Shown: piece by piece, positions 55,465-64,000 of the stretch
Layout of the letters: every line of letters begins with the position of its first letter
Position numbering within the stretch: the stretch's first letter is position 1
Origin: Cheiracanthium punctorium
Lineage: Eukaryota > Arthropoda > Arachnida > Araneae > Cheiracanthiidae
DNA length: 64,000 nt
NCBI GenBank assembly: GCA_038373885.1
Contig: JAWZYV010013019.1
Location: forward strand, 248,001 to 312,000
Reading direction: 5' to 3'
The notes under the pieces: generated by a model
What the model saw: the letters and a program-made list of their open reading frames with translations, nothing else
The model's database searches: none
Told to the model about the DNA's origin: nothing
Program-made: the position numbers and the translations under genes

Positions 55465-56370
55465 AGAGAATTCGGCAAGGGGAGAGAATCACTACACATA
55501 TTAAAGGAGTTTTCAGTGATTTTTTTTCTTCTTATCTGTACGGTACACACGTTTCATTAATAATCTGTAATCCTGCTATATAGTTAGATACCTGACTCAA
55601 CCTGACTCACAAATCCGGGCAACTCATCCAAGATATAAAAATTCTACCACCAGTCCTGCGAAAAGATTAAGAAGTTAAGCACGCAAAAAAGCAATAACAT
55701 CTACACCGTTTGTCCGATCCGTTTGAAATATTTCGTAATCATGTATAAAAATATAGTAAACAATCTGCGCTACTTTAAAAATCTGAAAATCTACCCTTTT
55801 CCTCATTTTAAAGGGATTTTTTGCTCTTTTCAGCTCCATTTTATTTCCGAGAGTAAAAAGAAGAGAATCATTTGCGTGACAAAATTACCTGTTTCATATA
55901 AAAATTGCGTCATACAATTGGGATTCCAATTCGTTTAAAAGAGTTTTTCCAGATTAAATAGTTCAATTTTTTTCACGAATAAATCGTCTGCATCGGTATA
56001 AGAACTGCTGTGTACACAAAACGAAATCTTTCGAATGCCGAAAGTTTCCGCGCGTTTCCAGAAGAGCATGAAATTCGATTTGGGTATATAATAAAAATTG
56101 AATATGAACTTGTTTATTTTAGGTGGACGAAGATGAACTATGTTGAGTGTAGACATGCTTTCGTCAAATGATTTTTCGAGCGGACGTTGTAATTGCCTCC
56201 ACAACGGGCTTTGACTTCTACAACACCTCAAGTTACAAGAATTCATATAAATGTATAGTATTTCAGATAGGCAACTATCTATTTTTACATAGGTATAGAG
56301 CAGAATAAATCTCGGAGAGCAGTTCACGTTTGTGGTTTTAAAACTTTGAAGTGCAATCATTTCCCAAAGG
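55465..56370. other. No recognised feature
   Basis: The 152-codon minus frame at 55935-56393 starts inside a MITE fragment and shows no domain; I treat it as spurious. The remainder is AT-rich. Confidence 0.4.
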
Positions 56371-56373
56371 CGA

Positions 56374-56771
56374 AGAAGTGTAGCCGTTGCCATCGCTAGA
56401 TTTAACTACCAGTAATATGGCGGTCGATCGAATCGCCCATCGCACTCTGCAGAGCTAGTTCGAACGATAGCAACGGCTGCACTTCTTCGCCATTGGACAA
56501 TCTATCTAGTTTTATTTTTTGCAAATGTATATTTTCATCAACACTCTCCAGTTTTCAGATGATGCCTGTACTGATTAAAAACAATTCTGAGATCCATTGT
56601 ACAAATAACTGTTAATATTTTACTAGAAACTGTGCGCTAAATAGAAAAGTATTTTCGTGCAACTATGTCCTACTTAAGTATTTTATTAAAATCTAATTTA
56701 TTCTTTGTGAATCAAAACGGTCAATGTCAGTTGTGTCCTCACGGGAGGACACTGCGCATTAAAGGCGTAAG
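56374..56771. mobile_element. PB1-related MITE, diverged copy
   Basis: Core palindrome at 56380-56480: GCGAAGAAGTGTAGCCGTTGCC pairs with GGCAACGGCTGCACTTCTTCGC (given in parts). The other end, near 56740-56770, reads GGACACTGCGCATTAAAGG, the inverse of the PB1 left end CCTTTAATGCGCAGTG. TTAA is not preserved at either side. The core has the GATATGGCGGTCGATCGAA version of the PB1 phrase. Confidence 0.65.
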
Positions 56772-56774
56772 TGT

Positions 56775-57066
56775 TTTTTGTTCTCAGATTTTCCTGTTGT
56801 CTAGCAAAATCACAGATCAGTAGCCCGGGACAGCAAAATAGACTTACTTTTTGAGTTTTTTGTTCTACGTTGCTAATTGACACATAATGAGTTAACGTAA
56901 TATTGAATATACATGCAAAAATTTTTTCAGTTTTCATACAGTGTGCCTTAGCCGTATTACTATAATTCAAATTGTTCTGCAAGTGAAATAAGGAAAAATA
57001 TACATACTTTAATTTTGATTATCTTTCCGAAAAAATAGGCAAAACATTTGGGTAAAAAGTTCCTAT
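56775..57066. other. No recognised feature
   Basis: Spacer between two PB1-related pieces. Confidence 0.35.
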
Positions 57067-57071
57067 TTTAA

Positions 57072-57240
57072 CCCTTTGAAGGCACAACCCTTTCCCAATG
57101 CTGAAAAAAAGGGCAGCCGTTGCCATCGCTTGACTTAACTACCAGCAAGATGGCGGACGATCGAAACGTTCATCGCGTGCCACAGATCTAGAGACCTCTT
57201 CTTTGACGACAGCTGACTGGGCCGCACAGCCAGCTATCCA
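57072..57240 (+). mobile_element. PB1 MITE, half element
   Basis: TTAA (57068-57071) followed by CCCTTTGAAGGCACAACCCT, the right-end type of PB1, then GCCGTTGCCATCGCTTGACT, CAAGATGGCGGACGATCGAA and the CACAGCCAGCT centre, where similarity stops. The second half and second TTAA are missing. Confidence 0.8.
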
Positions 57241-57690
57241 TGATTTAAACAGTTTTTAGCGGCCCTAAATTTTAGAGGCACTGGGCAGTTGCCCAGGTTG
57301 ACACCCCCTAAGCATGGCTCTAGGAAGCATCTTTGCTCCTCGACAGGCGTCGCTGAATGCCTGGCTGAGTCGGAGCGATATCATTACAGACAGACACTGG
57401 AAAGCCAGGATGGAAACATAAGTGTACTGACGAAGTGTTCAGACACTGACGAAATAATGCAATTTTGTGTGTGGGGGGGGGAGGGGGATAGTTGAAAGAT
57501 TCATACGAGCATTCCATTTATGGAACTAAAATAGGATCTTTTACATTAATTTCTTTTCTTCTCAGGAAGGGCTGCCGCGCCCTCCGCCCCCCCTCCGACC
57601 ATGGTCACGTGCCTCCCTCAAGAATTACGCCAAAACGTGAGTATGCATTTAACTCTCTGTTGTACTCTTTGTTATACGTTGCATTTAACT
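57241..57690. other. No recognised feature
   Basis: Contains a G-run (57469-57486) and a C-rich block (57570-57615). Frames at 57289-57517 overlap on both strands and show no domain. Confidence 0.35.
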
Positions 57691-57694
57691 CTTA

Positions 57695-58335
57695 AATCTC
57701 AAAAACTATTAGTCGTAGAATGTTGAAATTTCATATATAAGATTGTTGCAACATCTAGTTGGGCATCTCGATTCTTGGTTCCAATCTACTGGAGAGATTT
57801 ACAGGACCACCCAAAAGAATTTCAATACATTAATGTCCATAGACATCTTCAATATATTACATCTGCAGTCAGTCATTGTTTGGTCCATGACCAAAATCTC
57901 GCCATTTGTCATCGACCTTGACGCATTTTTCCGAAATATCGGCAAATTTGGCGACAGTCACTCATTTGGTCCATGCCCAAAATCGCGCCATTTGTCATCA
58001 ATCTTGCCGAGTTTTGCCGAAATATCGGCAAATTTGGCGCCAAAAATAATTCTGCATTTCGCATAACTCAAACTTTTAACCGTAGAATGTTGAAATTTTG
58101 TACTTAATTATTGTGATATCAAACTGTGCATCTCCTTTTTGATTGCAATCGACTGAGTTATTTATTTACAGGGTCAATGACTTTAAATACATTAAGGTGT
58201 ATGGATACATTCAATTCATTGAAAGTCTGTGGTCAATGACTACTTTGGCTATCCCTAAAATCTCGCAAACTATCTCAAGCTTGTCGACTTTTGGTGAAAT
58301 ATCGCCAAATTAAGTGTCAGAAGCAAATCTTTCAA
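57695..58335 (-). repeat. Dispersed repeat R1-related, inverted, two units
   Basis: CGTAGAATGTTGAAATTT at 57714 and 58081 mark two units, period 367. Within unit 1, CCAAAATC-x-CGCCATTTGTCATC occurs at 57891 and 57977 (period 86). Read on the minus strand it matches R1 copy 2 (AAAGTTTCAACATTTTACGTC, ATAGTTTTTAAGAT, CATCTAG). Confidence 0.7.
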
Positions 58336-58599
58336 ATTGAACTTAGCTTGGCGATATCGAAATATTAGGCTAGAAATAGTTAACCCTTGGTATTACTACA
58401 GTATTTTATCTCTTTCAAACAAAATAAGTTTAAATGAAGTGCGCCGAAAATATTTTTGATTTAAAATACGTGCAAGGAAATCATGTGTTGTCCACATCAG
58501 TGTTTTTTTTTTTTTTAATGTTCCTGTAGAACTATGATAAAGACACTGTTTTCTATGGAGAGATTCATTTTGTAATCCTTAACTGCATACATCACTTTT

Positions 58600-58730
58600 G
58601 ATTCTTTTGAAATAGCCTAATACCTCCTAAAATACGCTTTAATGAATATCTGGCTATACAGCGTAATGTGTGGGTAAAATCTTTTGGGCGACCCTGTAAA
58701 CTATCCAGTCGAATGGAACCGAAGCTGTGT
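58600..58730 (+). repeat. Dispersed repeat R1 fragment
   Basis: AGCGTAATGTG...CTTTTGGGCGACCCTGTAAACTATCCAGTCGAATGGAACC matches 36660-36720 in pieces, same orientation. Confidence 0.65.
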
Positions 58731-58734
58731 TTAT

Positions 58735-59770
58735 GAAAAAATATTTGTACGCTGATTTATGTAGAAGTTAAATAAGGATTTATTTTTAAATATTTCTAGC
58801 AGCTTATTAATCCTTTTAATAAGCTTTGAAATTTAGGAAGCTGATTTTAAAAAGTTCAGGAGGAATATAACTCATAAACGCTTAAAAGTAAAATGAATGC
58901 AAGTTTAGGATTTCTTGAAATTGGTGTGAAAAAATATGTTCTAAAAATTGATAGTTTGGATATTTTTAAAAAAGCATTAAATTTTAAGAAATTACGACTT
59001 AGTTTAAAATTTTGAGGTTTTCGGCAGGCTGGTTTCAAATATCAGGTGACTATCCAAAATTTGAGTTCTATTTCTTGGTTATTTACAATTAGCCAGTTGT
59101 GGAGGTAATTACAGCGGGCGCCAGATATGTTTAACATCATACTTCTTATGTATGCATGATTATAATTCATGCGGGTTATAATCTACTAAATCCACTGTAC
59201 ATTTAACATCCGTGTACCATGCTTTAGTCAGTCTTTTCGGAAGGCATAATTCACTTTAAAAAAAAATTAATGTTGAAGGTACATTTATCAGTATTTCACA
59301 TTGGGGACTATTTCCAGTTAACCGGGAATCTGAGAATGCGCGGAGTTATTTTGCCGCTCACTTAATTTGTATGTCAAAACCTTCAACTTAATTGGGCTTA
59401 TGATGTATTTTTACCCTGATGACATCAAAATGATGCCTGTATCACTTACGTTATGTAACATGTATTCTTGAAATCATACTCTCAGCTTGTTGTGGCACGA
59501 GACATGTCTGTGGGTGGATTTTCAGATTTTTAATAGCTAATTTTTTTTTCTACATTTAACATGCTTATGTAAATTTGAAAATTCGATCGTTTCAATGGTG
59601 TAAACATTGTTATCTTTTTTTAACTTGTCATAAATAGCAAAAACTGTGAATCAGTACGTCGGAGCATTCAAAAGAATTTTAAAAGCATTACGGTCTATGG
59701 CAATGTAAAAGTGTAAAAGACATTCATCATTTGCATTTGTGTGGTATGGATGAAAAGACATTCATCCACA
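58735..59770. other. No recognised feature
   Basis: AT-rich. A small direct repeat, AAGACATTCATC with CACACCATAC / GTGTGGTATG inverted, is at 59718-59775. Confidence 0.4.
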
Positions 59771-59798
59771 CCATACAGCCACGGACTTGGATATAGGA

Positions 59799-60258
59799 CG
59801 TTCCCAAACTTTTTTCGCCGCGGCACCCTTTTCAGGCTAAAAACTTTCGAGGCAGGTTTCCTTTAAAGCAATATGAATATAAAGGTTAGAATGAAGCAGT
59901 TTGGGTGGATTTTACATTACTTTTTTTGTTTTGTTGATAAGGATAGCTGTCAAGAAAATAAGTACTCTCGTGGGAAAGGGATATAGAACTTTGATCCCCC
60001 CCAATCCCGTCTCATTTCAGGGAGTTCCCGTAAAAGAGAGGCTACTGGACACAAATCTGTAGAACTTAACTGAAATATTTTTGTTTGAACCCACTTGGTC
60101 ATCTACTTGGCTAACTTTTTTGTTGGATACCGGTTCAGAGGAAGTTATTTGATTACTATACTCCACCAAAACACTTTTCTTGATTATATATCCACGGCAC
60201 CCCTGGCATACACTCGAAGAACCCTAGGGTGCCGCGGTACACAGTTTGGGAACCTCTG
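59799..60258 (+). mobile_element. hAT-type non-autonomous element H1 (complete copy)
   Basis: Target duplication ATATAGGA, 8 bp and exact, at 59791-59798 and 60259-60266. The right end is AGTTTGGGAACCTCTG, the inverse of CAGAGGTTCCCAAACT. The left end has lost four bases (C-GTTCCCAAACT). Subterminal GCCGCGGCACCC / GGGTGCCGCGG are also inverted. At 460 bp it is non-coding. The same family occurs at 12297-12686. Confidence 0.93.
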
Positions 60259-61540
60259 ATATAGGACGATCATGGACTAGCGATAGATGGACGAAATAGC
60301 GTAAGCCCGGGGTCGCCGCGACTGAAGAAGAGAGGAGAAAGCAAGAGGGGGTCTGGGTACTGGTTTTCGTGACGTCACAAGAAAGGATGGGATTTGGAAC
60401 AGTTTGCATTGAGTTCAATGGAAGAAATGGAATTAATAATGCCAATAAATACGAGTAGCTTAATTTTTTATGACGCATTAAAATAGCATTTTCGTTTTAC
60501 AACACTTTGTTCTTAAATAATAGTGAATCAACAATATTTTGTGTCAGAAATTAATGAAATAAATTGGTACTGAATTTAAAGCAGTTTCAGCATTGTATGC
60601 AGTATGTTTTGCATTTCGGGCTAGCAAATACATTCTAAATAATATAAATGTTACTCAATGTTATCATTTATCTAAAATAATATGTATATGGATTAAATTT
60701 ATACGTTGTATAAGCGTAAAGTCATATTTTTAAGTAAGTAAAAGTAAATATATTTTTAAGTAAAAATAATAATTTTTATTAATTTTACTTAAAAACTGAA
60801 ATACATTATTTAGTTTTGCTTCGTTTTAATAAGCTTTTTGAAAGAATTGATGTTAAAAATATCCAGATTCATAAATAGTCATCTCAAGCCATTTCGTGAC
60901 GTCACAAGAGAGGATGGGATTTCAAAGAGTTTGTATTGAATTCTATGGAAGAAATCTGATCAATAATGTCAATAAACACTAGTAGCACGAGGAATATAAT
61001 CAGAAATTTCCACAATTAATATTTTAAAAACTTGTACAATACATTCTATATATAATTATGTTATACAGACTCCTAATGTCAAATTTTATTAGAAGCAATT
61101 AAAGCACAAAAAACAAGAAAATAAAAAGTAAAAGCTTTTATTACCCAAACCTTACAAATACTATAAAGTTTTTCATGAAAGCCCTACAAGTGTTTGCTTT
61201 AGTTTTTTCTAGATAAGACTTTCAAATATCACATTGAGACATTTGAAATATACATAATTAAATATTTTTAAAAATTAGTGAGTATAACTCTTGAATATGT
61301 AAAACTGCCTAAATGCTCTCAGGGGTTTTCATGTAAAATATATTGCAGTAATACATATACTTTTTTGTTATTGTTGTTAGTATTGCAGTAATACGTTTTC
61401 TTTTTTGAGTTAATTTCCAAATCTGTGTTCATACTTAATTTCAGAACTTTCAACAAATTCCGGTAAACCGTTTAGTTGGAAATATTTCTTTAATAAATAC
61501 CTTCTATATTTTTGTTTTTCTAAGTATCCAGCAAATAGAT

Positions 61541-61567
61541 TTCTCTCTCTCTCTCTCTCTTTTTTTA
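61541..61567. repeat. (TC)n then poly-T microsatellite
   Basis: Ten TC units followed by T7. Confidence 0.95.
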
Positions 61568-61771
61568 AATAAATAAATCAACCATGAAATCCGCATTGAA
61601 CCTTAAGCTACTTGGTATGTGCAGTGGAAGGGGATCTGCGTTTAATTTATAATTAATGGTGAAATTTTCTTAACATAAAATTGCAATGAAACTCTTGATA
61701 CATTTCTTAATTTGAAAAGAATTTATATTTTCCTTTGCATTATTTTTTTCGGTTTCCTCAATATCTTTTTC

Positions 61772-62130
61772 CTAAACGTTTTCTCTTCTTTTAGTAGGAT
61801 CAGTCATTTCTTGTTTTTTGGTAATATCGGATATATAGACTGGTAAGCTCGAAAAAATGCACGGGATAGCATTCGGTTCTAATTTATAATGCTTTCTTTT
61901 TACAGTTAAAAGTGCCCCATCTGATTTTAAAATAGCATCGTCTTTTAAAAGATCTTCATCTCGGAAATGCTCAATACAAACATACATATTTTTTCCTGGG
62001 GACCAATTTTTTCTTGGAATATTTTTAGATTATTCGGCCCTCTTTTCTTCGTCTTTGGGAAAAGTGAAAACATTTACATTTTCTCCTCTTTTGTAATTAG
62101 CCTTACTTACTTACAGCCTGGGACGCAGCA
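61772..62130 (-). pseudogene. Broken THAP zinc-finger domain
   Basis: Minus-strand translation: C-C-V-P-G-C (62130-62113) is the first half of the C2CH zinc site. After a shift of one base comes NYKRGENVNVFTFPKDEEKR, with the FPKDEE segment typical of THAP. An in-frame TAA follows, where the family has a tryptophan, then NWSPGKNMYVCIEHFRDEDL, with the C-x-x-H pair that completes the zinc site, and finally K-L-E-P-N-A-I-P-C-I-F, matching the conserved A-V-P-x-I-F end of THAP domains. The frameshift (in TAAGTAAGTAAG, apparently a 4-bp repeat slip) and the stop show that it is dead. The 71-codon open frame at 61772-61987 is only its second half. Confidence 0.88.
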
Positions 62131-62402
62131 AACGGAAGCATAGTGATTGCTAGAACAAAAGAACAGAAATCAATAAAACTAACGCAAAATACGGCAATTT
62201 TAAATTTTTATGTACTCTATAGCTTAATAACTATTATCAAGTATGTCGTATTAAGAATAGAGATTGCTGACTTACCATTAGTATCCAAAAAAGGCACAAA
62301 ACATCTTAGTTTCTTCTACTTTTCCGTATGATTCTAATGCTTTTAACGGAGAAAAGTCCATCCTCTCTTGTGACGTCACAACACCTCCACGCGTTCAGTA
62401 CC

Positions 62403-62518
62403 CAGGCTCGCCTTGTAATTGTCTACTCTCCCCCTCCCTTCCCGGGGGCTCCGGTCAGCCCAGGCTCGCCTTGTAATTGTCTACTCTCCCCCTCCCTTCC
62501 CGGGGGCTCCGGTCAGCC
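62403..62518 (+). repeat. Perfect two-unit tandem repeat, period 58
   Basis: CAGGCTCGCCTTGTAATTGT begins at 62403 and again at 62461, and the 58 bases are identical as far as I can check. GC-rich, with CCCTTCCCGGGGGCTCCGG. It forms the end of the THAP-carrying element. Identity this high means the duplication is very recent or an assembly artefact. Confidence 0.93.
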
Positions 62519-62879
62519 CAGCCTCTCAAATGAAAGAATTCGACCCCCACTAAAAGATTAGCTACATAAGCACCCTCCAGACACATATAGCGGCAAATCA
62601 TGGTGCAGTCTACTACTGACGCACGCATTCGCACTAAAACAAGGATCACGACTCAGCGCCTTCTTACAAATTTCGTTTAGCTCTTTTAGAATACGTAGAT
62701 GATCGTCATCTATCAAAGTCCGTGAATACAACACGATAAGTATAGACATTTATATTTCTTTACTCTTCAGGTAAGATGGAAATAAATTTTAAAGTTCTTT
62801 TGCCGGTTATCGCAAAATTAAGTGATACACAGCTTTTTTTTCATTGTTATTAAGAGTATCGCTAAAATCTGACCAAATA

Positions 62880-63015
62880 AAGGTCCTGGGTTTGGGGCTA
62901 TCCCGTAGCTGTTGATCTGACGGCCTGGAGTTTTGGACGATTTTCTCTAGATGCAACGTGAATACGCGTAAGGAACCTTTAAAAAGACCCTGTGTCTAAT
63001 GAATTCCCCTTACAT
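62880..63015 (+). mobile_element. tRNA-derived SINE, family S1 (5'-truncated copy)
   Basis: GGTCCTGGGTTTGGGGCTATC is a mutated box B region, followed by CTGTTGATCTGACGGCCTGGAGTTTTGG and GATTTTCTCTAGATGCAACGTGAATACGCG (quoted in parts), the S1 body and tail. The box A half is missing. Confidence 0.65.
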
Positions 63016-63019
63016 AGTT

Positions 63020-64000
63020 CATAGCATTCGTGTCATTTTGCATTAAGGCTGTTTAACTTGACGAGCGGAAGTCGAATCGGGGACTAGGGGAAAAGCGTGA
63101 AATATGCGTGTTTTGGGGTCAAAGCATACATGTCGCGCCATCTTTATTCATGTAATGGGCACAATTGTTAGCTGTATTTTTTAGAATTTCTCTGAAAAAT
63201 TTTAGAAATATAATTATAACTTTAAAATTGAAACGATAAAATGGACTTTTCTTGATGTAAAATATTGTAGTAAGTATTAGAGATCAGCGCGAGTTGATTT
63301 TTTCAAATGAAATTCGATTGAAACGCGATAAAACTGCTGAAATTCTTTGAATTTCCGTCTGAAATATCTTCTTCATTTATTTACTTATTTTTAAAATCAA
63401 ATTGCTCCTATAAACTTAACGTTCATAAAGCATCGTAAAGTAGTTTCAGAAGAACCATTCTAAATTTTTCAGTAGCTTTCCTACTGTAATTTTATTTTAA
63501 ACCTTGATCAGAAGTCATGTTCATTAGGTTTCATAAATAATTACGAGTTTCAATTATAAAATTTGTAAAAGCAAAAGGCAGTACATTTTTGACCCCAAAA
63601 CATTCTTAAATACATCTATAAATTTATACTTCAAAGTTACTTTTGAAAGAAAATTTTTCAGTCGGCCAATTTTGAATTTGAGTTTAAAAAAACAATATTT
63701 TTCCTTCTTTCTCTTTATGAAAACTGACTGGTTATTCAGATTTTAAATTTGCAGCAGTCCACAGTACAGTTCCCGAAGAAATATTCTGAAAAATTTCATT
63801 GTTCTAGGAATGTAAGTTTATTTTTTATCTGTAGTGAAAGTTAACCAAAAAGCAGACTTCTCCGAAAAAGTGGCATGTTTCATAATTTTTTTTCAAAAAA
63901 TGAAGTAATTTTCAAATTTGAAATTTGTTTCAGTTCACAGTATGGTTTCTGAAGAAACAGTCTAAAAGTTTTCATAGTTCTATCATCATAAGTTCATTTC
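63020..64000. other. AT-rich DNA with a diverged direct repeat
   Basis: TTTTGAATTTGAG...TTTAAATTTGCAGCAGTCCACAGTACAGTTCCCGAAGAAATATTCTGAAAAATTTCATTGTTCTA near 63670-63805 recurs as TTTGAAATTTGTTTCAGTTCACAGTATGGTTTCTGAAGAAACAGTCTAAAAGTTTTCATAGTTCTA at 63915-63982, and weakly as GTAGTTTCAGAAGAACCATTCTAAATTTTTCAGTAG at 63440-63475 (each only in pieces). This suggests an old repeat with period about 190-245. No coding region is seen. Confidence 0.5.

Larger units (their letters stand above)
60303..62518 (-). mobile_element. THAP-carrying DNA transposon, probably P-like, degenerate
   Basis: Its limits are set by comparison with the uninterrupted M1 copy at 11449-11711. Near the two ends inverted phrases occur: CTGGGTACTG and GTGACGTCACAAGA-x-AGGATGG at 60350-60390, and the same on the minus strand at 62410-62350. 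A third copy lies at 60894-60985 in direct repeat with the first, over about 95 bp. A broken THAP domain is on the minus strand. THAP is the DNA-binding domain of P-element transposases and of many host proteins, so the P-like label is an inference. No RNase H-like catalytic region could be found. Confidence 0.65.
59780..62724. mobile_element. Inverted-repeat element M1, copy split by two insertions
   Basis: Ends CACGGACTTGGATATAGGAC and, inverted, CACGGACTTTGATAGATGAC. The 8 bases outside each end are CATACAGC and AATACAAC, 6 of 8 alike. The M1 sequence itself survives as 59780-59798, 60259-60302 and about 62519-62724. Removing the hAT element and the THAP element leaves a copy colinear with the 263-bp M1 at 11449-11711, including TTAGCTACATAAG and CAAATCATG-x-TGCA. 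Confidence 0.82.

Noticed and set aside
55935..56393. 152-codon minus-strand frame
   Set aside because: It begins inside a MITE palindrome arm, has biased hydrophobic/aromatic composition, and contains no recognisable domain.

Overview
This window looks like intergenic or intronic DNA from an AT-rich animal genome, most likely an arthropod; a chelicerate such as a spider is possible but unproven. The grounds are frequent long A and T tracts, no long open reading frame (the longest is 162 codons and looks spurious), tRNA-derived SINEs, and a mixture of Tc1/mariner, hAT, piggyBac-like, Mutator-like, P/THAP-like and Helitron DNA transposons. There is no bacterial gene organisation, no operon, no CRISPR array and no intact tRNA or rRNA gene.

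Layout. 1-9000: a Helitron 3' end, a dispersed repeat with a 19-bp-arm hairpin, a Mutator-like element carrying a transposase C-terminus (3770-4837), SINEs, and a tandem duplication. 9000-18100: a piggyBac-type TTAA MITE inserted in one unit of that duplication, a short inverted-repeat element (11449-11711), a hAT-like copy next to a Tc1 transposase C-terminus (about 12.3-13.0 kb), two copies of a 0.4-kb repeat, a TIR element with internal repeats (16133-16756), a candidate terminal coding exon on the minus strand (16967-17205), and an internally deleted Tc1 element (17289-18101). 18100-33000: mostly unassigned AT-rich DNA with a short candidate exon (20799-20853), a Tc1 fragment, a tandem duplication, a compound piggyBac-type element, several SINEs, a GC-richer block (28.99-29.8 kb) and a second family of TTAA MITE (31440-31715). 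33000-47000: a complete non-autonomous Helitron with a nested MITE, a dispersed repeat, a 0.9-kb palindromic element with a relative, and three copies of a transposon that keeps a small first-exon remnant. 47000-55500: three Helitron copies sharing a roughly 155-bp internal repeat, a candidate internal coding exon (50949-51090), a TTAA MITE between duplicated flanks, and small hAT MITEs with 8-bp target duplications. 55500-64000: more palindromic MITE pieces, a dispersed repeat, and a nested structure in which one inverted-repeat element (59780-62724) holds both a hAT element and a 2.2-kb element with a broken THAP domain.

No complete host gene is visible. Five short stretches have the splice sites or polyadenylation signals expected of exons (minus 16967-17205; plus 20799-20853, 38305-38512, 46160-46236 and 50949-51090). 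I could not assign any of them to a family. Coding content that can be recognised comes from decayed transposases. I found no convincing new biological system; the best material is the nested and paralogous empty-site structures, which fix element boundaries directly, and the families of very long palindromes.
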